Of a DNA stretch of 64,000 nucleotides, positions 48,790-62,757 are shown in pieces. The notes under the pieces were generated by a model. The model saw only the letters and a program-made list of their open reading frames with translations. It was not told where the DNA came from and did no database searches. Origin of the DNA: Tillus elongatus (lineage: Eukaryota; Arthropoda; Insecta; Coleoptera; Cleridae); assembly GCA_964006375.1 (NCBI GenBank), contig OZ023262.1:200284778-200348777 (forward strand), in the 5' to 3' direction. Both the position numbers and the translations under genes were made by a program. Numbering within the stretch: position 1 is the stretch's first letter; each line of letters begins with the position of its first letter.

Positions 48790-49500
48790 CCAATAAAGGT
48801 GCTTTCTCGGTGGCATATAGGGAAGTTTTATTATGGTACTTTTTTAGAGTTTATCCCTCTATTGCACTGTATATTTTCAGGATGTGGCAAATCAAATCTC
48901 ACAACATTCATTTTCAAAATCCCATTTATAATGTATCTTTTTCGACCTCTTTCTAAATTGGACGCATTTCATATGATTGCAGGCCAAACATGGTGCAGAC
49001 AATTCTCTTCTGCATCAACAGAACCCTCCCCAGATGCACACAGCCGCCCCAACACAGCAAACCATATTCCAGGAGACAGTTGACACTATCATAGTAGCAT
49101 GTCAACAACGCCTGAGTACTCAAGGAATCCCTCAGCTGCAGCAACGCGTAATTCTTAGATGCAAGAGAGGCCACCACAATGGTCAACATGGACGTCCCAT
49201 GATAAGTTAGAATACAGATGGATCCCCAAAAACTTACAGGCGTGCCCTGTCTTATTGAACCGTTATCAGATCTCACATATAGGCTCAGATTCGGATGTAC
49301 ACCCACCGGAGAAAAAAGAAGCATTTCAGTCTTCCGCGTGTTAAGAACCAGACCATTTCGCGTTCTATTTTTTTCTTTGAACACATCGATTTTCAAATTC
49401 ATGGAAATCTTCAGCTCTTAAATTTATAATAGGGTATTCTTGTTTGACGTCTTAATCAAAGTCTCCAAATCTTCATAATCTTAAACTTCTTTAGTTTTTC
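48790..49500 (-). pseudogene. LINE reverse transcriptase fragment
   Basis: Minus strand. NGLVLNTRKTEMLLFSPVGV, PNLSLYVRSDNGSIRQGTPV, LASKNYALLQLRDSLSTQAL, LEYGLLCWGGCVHLGRVLLM and QKRIVCTMFGLQSYE (48953-49402), then RKRYIINGILKMNVVRFDLP (48880-48950). This runs from just after the YADD region to the C-terminal domain of a Jockey-like reverse transcriptase. The YADD region itself is degenerate (YVDDTTLVIK traces near 49470). Confidence 0.72.
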
Positions 49501-50147
49501 TTTTAATTTTTTATCTATTTAACCATGCATGGAATCCGCTTTCATGAAATTATGACCGGGTTCAAAGTATTTAAAAGTAATGCTGTGAAGACCAAAACGC
49601 AACTGCGAAATCTACTTACTTTATATTAATAGTTCATTTGTCTCCTTATATTATACGGAAACACAAGTTACTTGGTTTTGCTTTGGTAATTTAATTTCTT
49701 TTTTTTTTTAGCTTACACTAGTTGCGCATTTCACCTAAGGAAATTATTGAACTAACTATTGTACACTAGACTTACTTATTTATACTGTGGTAATTTTTAT
49801 TGCGATCCAAACAAGAAACAAAAATTGCCAAGCAAGTCACCTCAGTGCAGAAGATATTTAAATATAAGTGGGGTTACTATAAAGCAACACTAAATATCTT
49901 CGTAAAGAAAAGGCCTATTTACAAACGTAAAATAGCTACAGATAGAGGTCGTTACAGGCAAACGGAATATTGAAATAGAAGTAAAACCAAGTAACTGGAA
50001 TTACTAGGATTTACTTTTGTACGGCAGAAATGTTCCTCTGACGTTTTAAAAAAGTGGACATAATTTTGAAGGACTCTGTATAGGCCCCAACAACTATACA
50101 CTGGATGCATTGACAAAACAAGAGGAATTCAAAAATGAAACAATATA
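49501..50147. other. AT-rich sequence without recognised content
   Basis: No gene or element ends were recognised. Confidence 0.35.
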
Positions 50148-50326
50148 CAGGGTGTACCGTTTAACGAAAGTGAAGTTTGGGTTGTATCTAACTTATGCAA
50201 CACCTGTATATGCAAAAATAATTTTAGTTTGTATCTAATGTTAGTACCTGCACCTTTTGTTCCATTTTTTTTCTTATTATTGATAATAAGGGAGATGTTG
50301 AATTTGAACGCACTGTTGGAACACCT

Positions 50327-50328
<2 letters not shown>
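50148..50328. mobile_element. Possible 181-bp mariner-type MITE
   Basis: Begins CAGGGTGTACC after TA and ends GGAACACCTGG before TA; 8 of 11 terminal bases agree when inverted. The right end abuts a (TA)n array. Confidence 0.45.

Positions 50329-50403
<75 letters not shown>
50329..50403. repeat. (TA)n microsatellite 16
   Basis: TA array between a putative MITE and a SINE. Confidence 0.97.
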
Positions 50404-50407
<4 letters not shown>

Positions 50408-50448
50408 TAAAATAATACCGATAGAGAAACTAACTATATTCAATAAGC

Positions 50449-50648
50449 GTCTCCGTGGCCGTGCGGGAAAGTCGATGACTTTCCAATACGGACTCGGGGG
50501 TCGACGGTTCGAGACTCACCGGCGGCGGATGATTTTTCAAATCGCTGTCGTCGTTGAGATCGAGCTCAAGGTGGAGGGTAGGTTAGTTTAGATGAGCAAA
50601 CGGGGGCAGCAATGGCCTAATTGCCAGTAAGCATCTTACCTTTTTTTT
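50449..50648 (+). mobile_element. tRNA-derived SINE (SINE family 2)
   Basis: About 200 bp, GC-rich against its flanks. A-box-like TGGCCGTGCGGG (50456-50467) and B-box-like GGTTCGAGACT (50506-50516) have tRNA-like spacing. It ends in a T-run (50641-50648). It is unrelated in sequence to SINE family 1. No clear target duplication was found. Confidence 0.7.
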
Positions 50649-51394
50649 AATTCCATTCAATCGTTGACTCACCCTGTACACATTTCAGACTTATTATATA
50701 GATAAGTACGGTTTATGCTAATAATAATAATAGTAACTATCGTCTTGCTTACATGATTATGTAACTAAAAACTTCATTTACCTCATATTTATTTTAGATA
50801 AAATCCTCAAACGTGATACAAAATTCTAAAGCGGTCATCTAGAATGTAGATCTACAGTCACTGTAGAATGGAACCAGGCCCACTGTACTTAACGCACCAA
50901 TCTCACAGACTTCGGTCGCATGAGTTGACGACTTTTACGCACAAACAGGTGACACTTTCATATCGTTATCCGCATATTCGCACCTTTCAGACGTCACGGG
51001 AACCGATCGTCAACTTCACATGTGAGTAGATCGCGGTCTGCAAAGGCGGCTTCCAGCAGATAGAAGGCAAAGCGGGCCTCCAAATGTTCCGTGATGGTCC
51101 CGGCACATCCTGCACGCCCTGTTGCGTGCTGCACGGAGGAATGCGTCTCTTCTGCAAACTGTTGCACTTGAACACGCATATGACATCAAATTATACTGTA
51201 AATAAATGTCTTAAAGACACTTTTATCGCTTAATCGTTCATACAAAAGGCTAATATACACGATATAGTTGTCCCGTTTCAGTCATGAAAGGGATTTGGTT
51301 TTAGGGTATCTCCGAGTTATTGACCTGGTGCGCACTTTTTTTGCTTTACTTCACATCAGCCGTTTCCCGTTAAAAATCTATGTACAAAAAAAAG
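50649..51394. other. Spacer with a GC-rich coding-like island
   Basis: At 50990-51190 the composition rises sharply in GC. On the minus strand one 61-codon frame starts MRVQVQQFAEETHSSVQHAT and includes EHLEARFAFYLLEAAFADRD, LLTCEVDDRF. A TTTATTTACAG acceptor-like sequence lies just upstream (about 51196-51206). It resembles no transposon protein I know and could be an exon of a host gene, but I cannot identify it. Confidence 0.35.
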
Positions 51395-53337
<1,943 letters not shown>

Positions 53338-53640
53338 TATATATATCTGTATATATAGATATATATCACACCCATAACTCAGAAAATAATAGACCGATTT
53401 TGATAAAATTTGGTAGGTGCATTCCTCTTGGGCTTGGACAACTTCGTTAACCAGGAAAACCGGACCAGTTTTTCCTGGAAATTTTTGGGTTTTCTTTTGG
53501 AAAATATTTGTAAATTCGAAAATGACAAAGCTATGGCAACCAAATTTGGTACTTAGGTTCACACTATTAAACTTACCCCACACGTCAAAATTTAGATCTC
53601 TAAGCTGACAGACAAAAAAATACAGACATTTAAAAAATTG
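53338..53640 (+). mobile_element. Family A right arm (right of mariner F), copy 8
   Basis: After a short TA-rich stretch: CCCATAACTCAGAAAATAAT, ACCGATTTTGATAAAATTTG, GGACAACTTCGTTAACCAGG. The mariner F insertion separates it from the TA array. Confidence 0.7.
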
Positions 53641-53729
53641 GATGCCAGTGATGACTAGGGAGATGCACAAAACCAAAATGACTTGTATGGGCAACAAGAT
53701 CTGTTGTATATTATAGGCAATGATTAGGT

Positions 53730-54050
53730 TTTATTGTCGCAAAAAGGTCAGGAAATGACAGAAAAATACTTTGAAAATTTTATATTTTTTCTTCTTAAAA
53801 TGTCAAAGTCGCGATGTGAAACGTCAAAATTTGCAATTTTTAGACGGAGAATCTTAAACAAATACAGGCTATCTAAGGCAAATGTCATAATAAATGCCTT
53901 AAGTTACAGCTTCCACCATCATTGCTCTTCATTCTCTGATGGTTTGGCAGTAGTTTCAGTTAGAGTTTGTGATTTAATAGCCTATATTGTTCACGAGTTT
54001 TCGTAGAAAAAATCGTTATCGAGAAGGCCGCGACTTACAATTTTTAAAAT
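53730..54050 (-). repeat. Family B, copy 4 (inverted)
   Basis: In reverse orientation it has the AACGTCAAAATTTGCAAT, TGCCTTAAGTTACAGCTTCC and CATCATTGCTCTTCATTCTC blocks of family B. It ends in a CGAGTTTTCGTAGAAAAAAT block that resembles the left end of family A. Confidence 0.6.
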
Positions 54051-54239
54051 ATTTCTTCAAATTTCAGTTTTTACATTTCTAGATATACAGAATTAATCAC
54101 CACGCGATGGACACAGAATGCGTGCGTGTAGAGGACCTCAAACCATGCCGAATTTTTTAATAAAATTTTTCTCTAACGCTCATGGTTGGTGAGATATTGA
54201 CTTCGGAAGATTCTTTAATAATTACAAGAAACAGTTATA

Positions 54240-54965
54240 TTGCAGCAGTGCCCTAACAGAGACTAACCAAATTTGGTAGATGTTTTTTTTACCAACATCG
54301 TTATTGGACAAAAATTTTAAGTCGATATAAACTCAAAAGAGTGTGAATTAGGGGTGAGCCACCCTTTTAATGATTTGATTGTCTTAAACCCTAATCTAAT
54401 TAGAAGTTGGAGTTCATCAATTTTATATAAAATTACATTTTATATATTTTTCTTCTCTTGTTACTTTTTCGACAAATCACCCGTTTTTGAGAAAAGTAAG
54501 ATTTTTAGAGATGAGATCAAAACAAAATTATGTCCCTTTAAGATTTAATTAAACATTAAAATCTCATAGAGGATGCCTTGGGAGCTCTGAAAGTCATCTG
54601 TTGCTAGGTTACAGTCGTCAAATCTGATATTATATAAATTTATTAGCAGCAGTGCGCTAACACAGAACAACCAAACTTTGTAGATGGTTTTCATTTATCA
54701 ACATCGTTATTTGAGAAAAAATTGAAGGGGAGATAAACACGAAAAGCGGTGAACTAGGGGTGGGTCACCATTTTAATGATTTGATTTTTTAAAACCTAAC
54801 CTGATTATAAGTTAAAGTTTACCAATTTTATAGAAAAATAAATTTTCTATCTTGTTATCCTCTCGTCAAAATTTCTACGAACCACCCGTTTTTTAGAAAA
54901 TTGAGATTTTTATTTTTGAGATCAAAACAAAATTATGTCCCTTGAAGACTTTATTAAACACTAAC
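54240..54965. repeat. Direct duplication of the element G arm
   Basis: GCAGCAGTGCCCTAACAGAG at 54243 recurs as GCAGCAGTGCGCTAACACAG at about 54647. TTTTAATGATTTGATT recurs near 54376 and 54772, and ATCAAAACAAAATTATGTCC near 54516 and 54921. Confidence 0.82.
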
Positions 54966-55016
54966 ATATTTGAAATTTAACAAACGCTATTAAAAATTAA
55001 TTAATAAAAAAAAACA

Positions 55017-56067
55017 CTAAAGATATTGTTCAAAATGACTTCCATTTTGTCTCACACATAACTGCACCCTTCGTCGAAAATTAAACTCGACTCTGTTAAG
55101 TAATTGGATGTTACTTTTAATAATGGTCCACTTATTATTGATGCGACTCCACAAATCTTCCTCAGTTTGAACTGGCGTCAAATACACATATTACTTTAAA
55201 GCCCCTAGCGAAAAAAGTCACATTTATTTAAGTCTGGCTATCGTGCTCGCCAATGTTGAGGGCAATTAATTCCACGACCTATCCATCGATTTGGAAACTG
55301 TTGGCTTAAAAATCCACGAACATTTGTAGTGAATAGTGGTGGCGCCCCATCATGCAAAAACCACATTTCGCTGCGCAGTTATACGTGCAGCTCCTCCAGT
55401 AGCTCAGGAAGAATATTCTGCCAGAAAAGTAAATATGTTGCACCGTTTAAGCGGTTTGGTAAAATAACCGACCCAACCAAATGTCCTCCAACAATACGTG
55501 CCCACGCATTTATTTTAAATTCTCGTTGGAAATGGTGGATTGCTGTAGCATGTGGATTTACATCCGAATATTCGTGGCAGTTGTGCACCTTATCACCATC
55601 CTTGTAAAGCAAGCTTCATCCGTAAAAAGAATGGTCTTTAGAAAATCAATGTTCTGATGTAAGATGAAATTACAAAAAATCAGTCTTGCCACTAAATCCT
55701 GCGGTAGCAGTTCTGGCACTTTTTGAAGGTGATAGGGATGCAGCAGATTGCGTCGGACAATTCTATGGACCATCGGCTCTGTTATATGAAACTGCCTGGA
55801 TAGACGTCTGGTGCTGGTTTGAGGCTCATTCTCAATATTGTCTATAAGATTCTCCTCAGTTAGTGCGTGTACTGCATGAACGCGTCCTATAGGAACCCGT
55901 TTCCCGAGCTCTACGTTCAACACTGGCAAACGTTTGACGATGTGGTACATTACGATTAGGAAATCTTCTTAGATATAGCTCTACACTTCTGCGGCAATTA
56001 CACAAGCAAAACCCTCATACAATAAACATGTCAACTTGTTCATTAACAGAGAATTTTCCCGACATTT
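55017..56067 (-). pseudogene. Mariner-type transposase relic G
   Basis: Minus strand from 56065: MSGKFSVNEQVDMFIV, then a stop. YLRRFPNRNVPHRQTFASVE, LTEENLIDNIENEPQTSTRR, LSRQFHITEPMVHRIVRRNL and LHPYHLQKVPELLPQDLVAR form the HTH half. TILFTDEACFTRM holds the first Asp (about 55620). VIRCTTATN, HATAIHHFQREFKINAWARI and VGGHLVGSVILPNRLNGATY follow. The second and third Asp regions survive only as shifted traces (FCMMGRHHYSLQ for FLHDGAPPHF). The tail QNGSHFEQYL precedes a stop at 55017. Confidence 0.8.
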
Positions 56068-56785
56068 TGAGCAACGAATTATTATCACAAAAGAAAACAA
56101 GAAACACAAGCCAATAATTATTGTAAAATTTAATAAATTTAAGTAATGTCAGATTTGACAACAACTGTAACGTAGCAACAGATGACTTGCAGAGCGCCCA
56201 AGGCATCCCCTATGAGACTTTAATTTTTGATAAAATCTTCAAGGGATACAATTTTGTTTTGATCTCAACTCTAAAAGTCTCAATTTTCTCAAAATCGATG
56301 GTTTGTCGAAAAAGTGATGAGGAAAAGAAGATAGAAAGTATAATTTTCTATAAAGTTGATGGACTTTAACTTTTAGTTAGTTAGTTAAGTCAAATCATTA
56401 AAAGGGTGATCAACCCCTAATCCACCCCTTTTTGATTTTATATCTACTTCAGATTTTTGTCAACTAACGATGTTAATAAAGGAAAACTATCTACCAAATT
56501 TGGTTGTTCTATGTTCAGGCACTACTGCAAAGAGCTGTTTCTTCTAATTATTACAAAATCTACCGAGGTCAATATCTAAACAACCATGAGCGTCAGAGAA
56601 AAATTTTATATAAAAAATCGGCATATTTTGGCGTCCATTACGTCGCGAATCACCCTGTATACTGAGGTGCTTTTTCACTGTAAAGCTCAATATATCGATT
56701 ATTATACAACATACAGGAAAATATTACAAAAGTTATTTATAGGGTGTCTTGATCTGCATCTTATAAAATTATGTTGGCAATCACA

Positions 56786-57552
<767 letters not shown>

Positions 57553-57645
<93 letters not shown>
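57553..57645. repeat. (TA)n-(TG)n microsatellite 19
   Basis: TA array to 57631, then a short TG run. Confidence 0.96.
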
Positions 57646-57780
57646 ATGTATGTATGCACCCAAGCGATAACTCAAAAAATACCCAACTGATTTTAACGAA
57701 ACCTGGCGCATGTCTTTATTTTTTTACAATCGCGGACGAGTTCGTAAATCAGCTATAACGCACCTATTTTTCCTCTAAAA
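57646..57780 (+). mobile_element. Family A right-arm fragment, copy 9
   Basis: AAGCGATAACTCAAAAAATA, then CGGACGAGTTCGTAAATCAGC; the hairpin end is missing. Confidence 0.6.
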
Positions 57781-58275
57781 ATATACAAAAATATGTTTGA
57801 ACACACTATATTTAAAAAAAATTAAAGTAACGGGAATGAGACTTTACATGGAGCTAGAAATGATGTTAGTAAACCTCTGTTGTAAATTTTAGATTATTTG
57901 AAGTTTGGAGTTTTTCCCAATTTTTAAATAAAATCTGAAAGGCATGAAGTCAAACAACTTAAGTGGTTAAAGTATGATGCCAGACAAATACAGTGTAATC
58001 ATCAGCCACGCGGAGATTGATACGTATACTACAAGCAAGCATCATAATGCAGCGATAACCAAACAAAATAACACACGTAGGACGGGATCGCCACAATATT
58101 CTAATGTGCAACGAACATTCACACCCTAACTGTTGCGATCCCACCATAATTATCGCCTTTGGATGCGCGGATTTGCAAAATGTGCAGAAATATTCTAATC
58201 TGCTAATCTGAAAGTGAAAGGAAAAATAAGGACGTTTTATATCAGCTACATGCAGTAAAACCCAGATATGATAGT
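57781..58275. other. Non-coding spacer
   Basis: No recognised element. Confidence 0.35.
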
Positions 58276-58592
58276 GTGTTGTGTTTATTTATTTTGGTTT
58301 GGCAGTTCTGTTTTGAGGTTAAGTAAATGATTTTATACGGTTATAAAATTGGAAACCAAAGAATAATAACGTTTTCTGTTTATTTATTATGGTTCGACAG
58401 TTCTATGTTGAGGTTAAGTAGTAAATGATTGTCATTGAAATAAATATAACAACCTATGTATGCTTCTAAAATTGGAAACCAAAGAATAATAAGGTGTTTT
58501 GTTTATCTATCATGGTTTGACAGTTCTGTTTTAAGGTTAAGTAGTAAATCTTTGTATAATATGCTTCTAAAATTAGAAATCAAAGAATATGA
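58276..58592. repeat. Three-copy tandem repeat (about 95-125 bp units)
   Basis: Units start at about 58276, 58371 and 58494. Each contains TTTATTTAT.xTGGTTxGxCAG, GAGGTTAAGTA and AAAATTxGAAAxCAAAGAAT. The second unit has extra sequence (CATTGAAATAAATATAACAA). Confidence 0.82.
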
Positions 58593-59219
58593 ATACTAAC
58601 GCTAATATTCTGTGATTAATTTTCAAGTGGATAAATTATTTGAATAATGAAATGACTTCTTGACTTTTATTAATTCAGGAGTAGGGATATTTTGTTTGTG
58701 TTCACTTGCTGTGTTAAAAAACGATTAAAATGAATCGCAGAAGGAATCAGAGTTTAGTTCACCATAATGGATTCTTATATAAAATGAGGCTCACAGAAAA
58801 TAACGCAAGTTAGATAAAGTAACCATTTCAGCAGACAGTTGGCTCGCAGTGCTTCATTGTTTGGCCGTATCAACTGAATTTTAAATATGCCAATAGATGG
58901 CGCATGTCATTGGCCAGTTGTGAACATTTCATAGTATCTGTGCAAGTGGTTGCTTATTTTCTGTGAAAAAACTATTATTCTGTTTACAAAAACCTCAAAT
59001 TATTGCACCAATAAAAACCTGAAATTCTATTCACTGTCGTGTATATAAAATTGCAGTATATTTGACGGTTATATTCTGGCGATAATTTCAAATAATAATT
59101 AACATGCCGGAGGATTGGGTCACCCGTATACAGGAGATTTGGGCTGACCCATCCCTCCTGCATGTTTTGCTTAAAGTATTTACTTGAATATTTTGCCTTT
59201 TGCAGTAATTTATTTAACT
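58593..59219. other. 5' flank of pogo relic 3
   Basis: AT-rich. A short open stretch after ATG at 59104 (MPEDWVTRIQEIWADPSLLH) and two acceptor-like sequences (CTTTTGCAG near 59206, AACTATCCAG near 59226) suggest a 5' exon and intron of the pogo gene. No other content is seen. Confidence 0.35.
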
Positions 59220-59226
59220 ATCCAGA

Positions 59227-60716
59227 ATATGGAAGCGTAAAACAGATCGTGCTAGAAAGACCAATGAAGAAATTAAAGCAGTTGTTGAAAAAGTTTTGAA
59301 TATATCATCCATCAAATAAGTGTCAAAGCATTTTTCGATTTCATACGCTACCTCACAACGTCATATACAGCATGCTAAATGTTTGCCCGATACGTCAGCT
59401 TTCAAATATCAACCAAATATATGAGTTCGTCGAGTATTTACTTCCGAACAGCAACAGTTGTTGGTGAGCTATTTGAAAAAGTACTCTCGAATGCATCACG
59501 GACTGTCCACACCACAAACAAAACAATTAGCATATAAATATGCCAAGGTGGTAAATTTATTGATTCCCACAAAATGGGATGAAGATGAGAATGCCAGGCG
59601 CAAATGGCTGTTTTGTTTCTTTAGAAGAAATCCAGATTTATCACTCAGGGCTCCAGAAGCAACAAGCTTGGGACGATATAACACACACAACAATTTTATT
59701 TGACAAGGTGCAATCAGTATACCAACGCTACAATTATGCTGCAGATAACACATGGAACTGCGATGAAAGTGGGTTGACATAAACCTCCTCGAATTGTATC
59801 AGAGAAAGGTATTAAATAACTGGGCCAAGTTGCGTCCGACGAATGGAGGTCAGCTTCCAACATTTTGTGGTTTTATCAACGCCTAAGGTAATACTGTAAC
59901 ACCAGTTTACATGTTTCCGGGAAAAATAAATTTGGAAGTGTTAGGTAATGAAGCTTCCGCAGGAAGTTTAATTTTAGGTCATTCTTCAGGATGGATGACG
60001 ACTGAAATTTTTCTTTTCGGTCTTAAACACATTATTAAGAATGTACGTCGTACTAAGGAAACTCCAGTGGGCTTATTCTCCGGCAATCTTGAATCACATG
60101 TAAGCCTAGAAGTAATTGAAGAAGCAAGAAAATGCGGCATGCACTAAATTATATATTTGCCACATTGTAGATATCGGCTGCAACCATTTGGCGTTGGAGT
60201 TTACGGACCCCTAAAAGTTCTATATAATCAAGCTCGTGGCGAATGGTTGCCCAATAATCCAGAGAAGCCAATAAGGATTTACAATATTGCAGAGCTGTCA
60301 TACAACGCTTTCAATTTATCGTTCTCCAAACAAAATATTGTGAAAAGTTTGGAAAAAACTGGGATTTGGCTTTTAAGTAGGATGATTTTCACTGACGAAG
60401 ACTATTTAATGTCATCTATAACGGATCGTCTTGATCTGAGTGAGCCAAACTCTTGTAGCAGTGAAGGGTTAGAAGAAAGAACCGAGGCTTTGATCTCCCA
60501 TCTTCCTCCGATATCACAAACACACCTGACACAAGTAAACCACCGGAGGCTTTATACTCCGTAAGTCTACATTTTGTTTCATCGACAAATCTAATAGTTT
60601 ATGTTGCTATTATAGATCGATTCTCCAGAGGAGGCTTTGCCTTTTCCGAAGGCTCTTGCTAGAAAGTCCACACACAGGGGTCGCAAAACTGGGTGAACAC
60701 GAATCCTCAAAGACAG
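59227..60716 (+). pseudogene. pogo/Tigger-type transposase relic 3, main part
   Basis: KRKTDRARKTNEEIKAVVEK (HTH), VRRVFTSEQQQLLVSYLKKY, KYAKVVN, WDEDENARRKWLFCFFRRNP and DLSLRAPEATSLGRY (DNA-binding half, 59440-59690). WNCDESGLT holds the first Asp (about 59755-59780). LPTFCGFINA, TPVYMFPGKINLEV and SSGWMTTEIFLFGLKHIIKN follow. The second Asp block reads LFSGNLESHVS (normally LDNHESH) and the third LQPFGVGVYGPLK (normally LQPLDV), so both are changed to Gly. C-terminal parts: IYNIAELSYNAF, FSKQNIVKSLEKTGIWLLSR. After an intron-like stretch (GTAAGT at 60562 to ATTATAG at about 60616) comes SPEEALPFPKALARKSTHRG. It is cut at 60716 by a family A copy. Confidence 0.82.
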
Positions 60717-61081
<365 letters not shown>

Positions 61082-61333
61082 TCGCTTAATACTCCCTGAT
61101 CATTTATTCTGCACCACACTAGCTCAATACAGAACTAACTTACTCTGTGTGCCGCTGACCTATTTATACTGTCCATAGAGATTCCAAACCTTCTACACTG
61201 TTCTACACCTGTCACTTCTGGTCCCTTTTAGAAATATCATTCCAGAGTGTTCGCTGTTAGCAACGCACTTTACAACCCGCCTCTGGCCATAGAAGTAACA
61301 AAGTCCGTAAACGTAATTCTCATAGACAGATGT

Positions 61334-61336
<3 letters not shown>
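61082..61336 (-). mobile_element. LTR-like retrotransposon fragment
   Basis: Read on the minus strand it has the order expected of an LTR: upstream region, TATAAATAG (about 61170), AGTTAGTTCTGTATT-type initiator region, then AATAAATGATCAG (poly-A signal, about 61095-61108). It ends against a TA array. The terminal TG/CA and a target duplication cannot be seen, so the superfamily is not assigned. Confidence 0.45.

Positions 61337-61412
<76 letters not shown>
61337..61412. repeat. (TA)n microsatellite 21
   Basis: TA array between the LTR-like fragment and a short pogo-like linker. Confidence 0.97.
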
Positions 61413-61417
<5 letters not shown>

Positions 61418-61486
61418 GTTGCTCGGATTCGGATGAACCTGAATGACAACTCCAGTGATGAAATATTTATTAGAACAAGAAAAAAC
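61413..61486 (+). pseudogene. Possible pogo linker fragment
   Basis: Encodes SSCSDSDEPE before a stop. An acidic Ser-Asp-Glu run like this is typical of the linker between nuclease and tail in pogo proteins. The placement between 60716 and 62128 supports its being a piece of the same broken gene. Confidence 0.35.
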
Positions 61487-61944
61487 TCTGGACGCAGCAA
61501 GTACGTTATGGTAGTGATTTTTATTAAATGCTTCAAATTTGAATAACTCAGTTTTCTATAAACTTAGAAGATTTAATTTCGGTATATAGTAAGGTCTTTT
61601 CTCGAGCAAGATATTCACTATATTTCATTAAAATAACTGTAATTTTTAGAGAAAAAAATTTTTTCGAAAAAAAATTTAAAATTTGAATAACTCAATTTTC
61701 TATAAACTTAGAAAGTTAAATTTTGGTAATTAGTAAGGCCTCTTCTAAGGCAACATACATAGTAAATTTCATTAAAACAGATTTGTTATTTTCGGAGAAA
61801 AAAATTTTTTTTGAAAGAAAACTCAAAATTTTTCCGGAAAAACCCATCCGATTATCTTGGATAACGAACTTATCCAAGCCGTTAATAAAAGGAAGGCACT
61901 TGCCGAGTTTCATTAAAGTCGGTTAACTATTTTTTGAGTTATCA

Positions 61945-62043
<99 letters not shown>

Positions 62044-62110
62044 ATATAAAAATTGAAACTTACCCCGCATATGGGTTCTAGGGGTCCTAGTTCGCGCCCA
62101 TTTGAAAAAA
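61487..62110 (-). mobile_element. Family A (TA)n-bearing element, copy 11
   Basis: Nearly complete, reversed. Starts TCTGGACGCAGCAAGTACGT, then TAGTGATTTTTATTAAATGC, an internally duplicated block (AATAACTCA.TTTTCTATAA at about 61543 and 61686), and ATCTTGGATAACGAACTTAT. The TA core lies at 61951-62040. Beyond it come AACATATAAAAATTGAAACT and CTAGGGGTCCTAGTTCGCGC. Confidence 0.8.
61951..62040. repeat. (TA)n microsatellite 22
   Basis: Core of family A copy 11. Confidence 0.97.
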
Positions 62111-62127
62111 TTTTTGCAAAGTCTCAC

Positions 62128-62460
62128 CATCGATACCTCTCTATTAATGATTTTTTTAAATAAAAATTCACCAAAACCTGAGGAGAACTTTGACTACAGT
62201 GTTGAAAATCTGGAGGCAGGCTATTTTGTGTCAGTCAAATTTCAGACGAAATCTAGTGTAGTCCATTATGTTGGTGGTGTGGAAAAAGAAATTTCTTCGT
62301 CAGAGTTCGAAAAAAAGTTTAAAGTTTTTACGAAAAAAACAAGGTAAGTTCGGCTTTCCAAATGTTACAGATGTGACTTCTGTTTACAAGCAAGTTATTG
62401 TTCTAAAACTGTCAAAACCATCACAGCCTGGAGAAAGTGAGAATTTTTTTTAGTCTAAAC
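62128..62460 (+). pseudogene. C-terminal domain of a pogo-type protein (probably of relic 3)
   Basis: NSPKPEENFDYSVENLEAGY, FVSVKFQTKSSVVHYVGGVE, KEISSSEFEKKFKV, then after a frameshift in an A-run KFGFPNVTDVTSVYKQVIVL and KLSKPSQPG. This is a small domain I associate with the tails of insect pogo-like proteins. Its position on the same strand after relic 3 fits a single gene split by about 1.4 kb of insertions. An AATAAA lies near 62500. Confidence 0.5.
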
Positions 62461-62757
62461 ATTTGGCGTGAATTTAAAAAATAAATTGTTCATGTTTTAA
62501 TAAAGTTTCATTTAATTAAGTGTCTAATGTTGAGTTTAATATGGCTCGTTAACTAAATATTTAATGTTGAGTTTAAATATTTCGTTCATTAAATAATATT
62601 CAATTAAAACTAAAATATTTTCCTGTTTAACCCAAACCTCCTACTCGCTTACCCATTCCTCCTTCACCCATCCCTTTTGCGGGAAGGAGGAATGAGTCAC
62701 ACGTACATTCAGTAATAAAGTAAAAAAAAATGTTTGGGTTTAAAATATGTACAGTGT

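Larger units (their letters stand above)
54088..56657 (-). mobile_element. Mariner-type element G with about 550-bp TIRs and an internal TIR duplication
   Basis: The right arm (about 56120-56657) ends CGCGAATCACCCTG before TA. The left arm (54088-54640) matches it in reverse: CGCTCATGGTTG, CAAATTTGGTAGAT, TTTTAATGATTTGA, GATCAAAACAAAATTATGTC, GGATGCCTTGGG and CATCTGTTGCTA. The inner part of the left arm is repeated directly at about 54645-54965 (partner 54240-54560, period about 403 bp). Total length is about 2.57 kb. Confidence 0.83.

Noticed and set aside
50456..50516. A possible tRNA gene
   Set aside because: The boxes are present but the sequence continues about 130 bp as a SINE body and the cloverleaf is incomplete.
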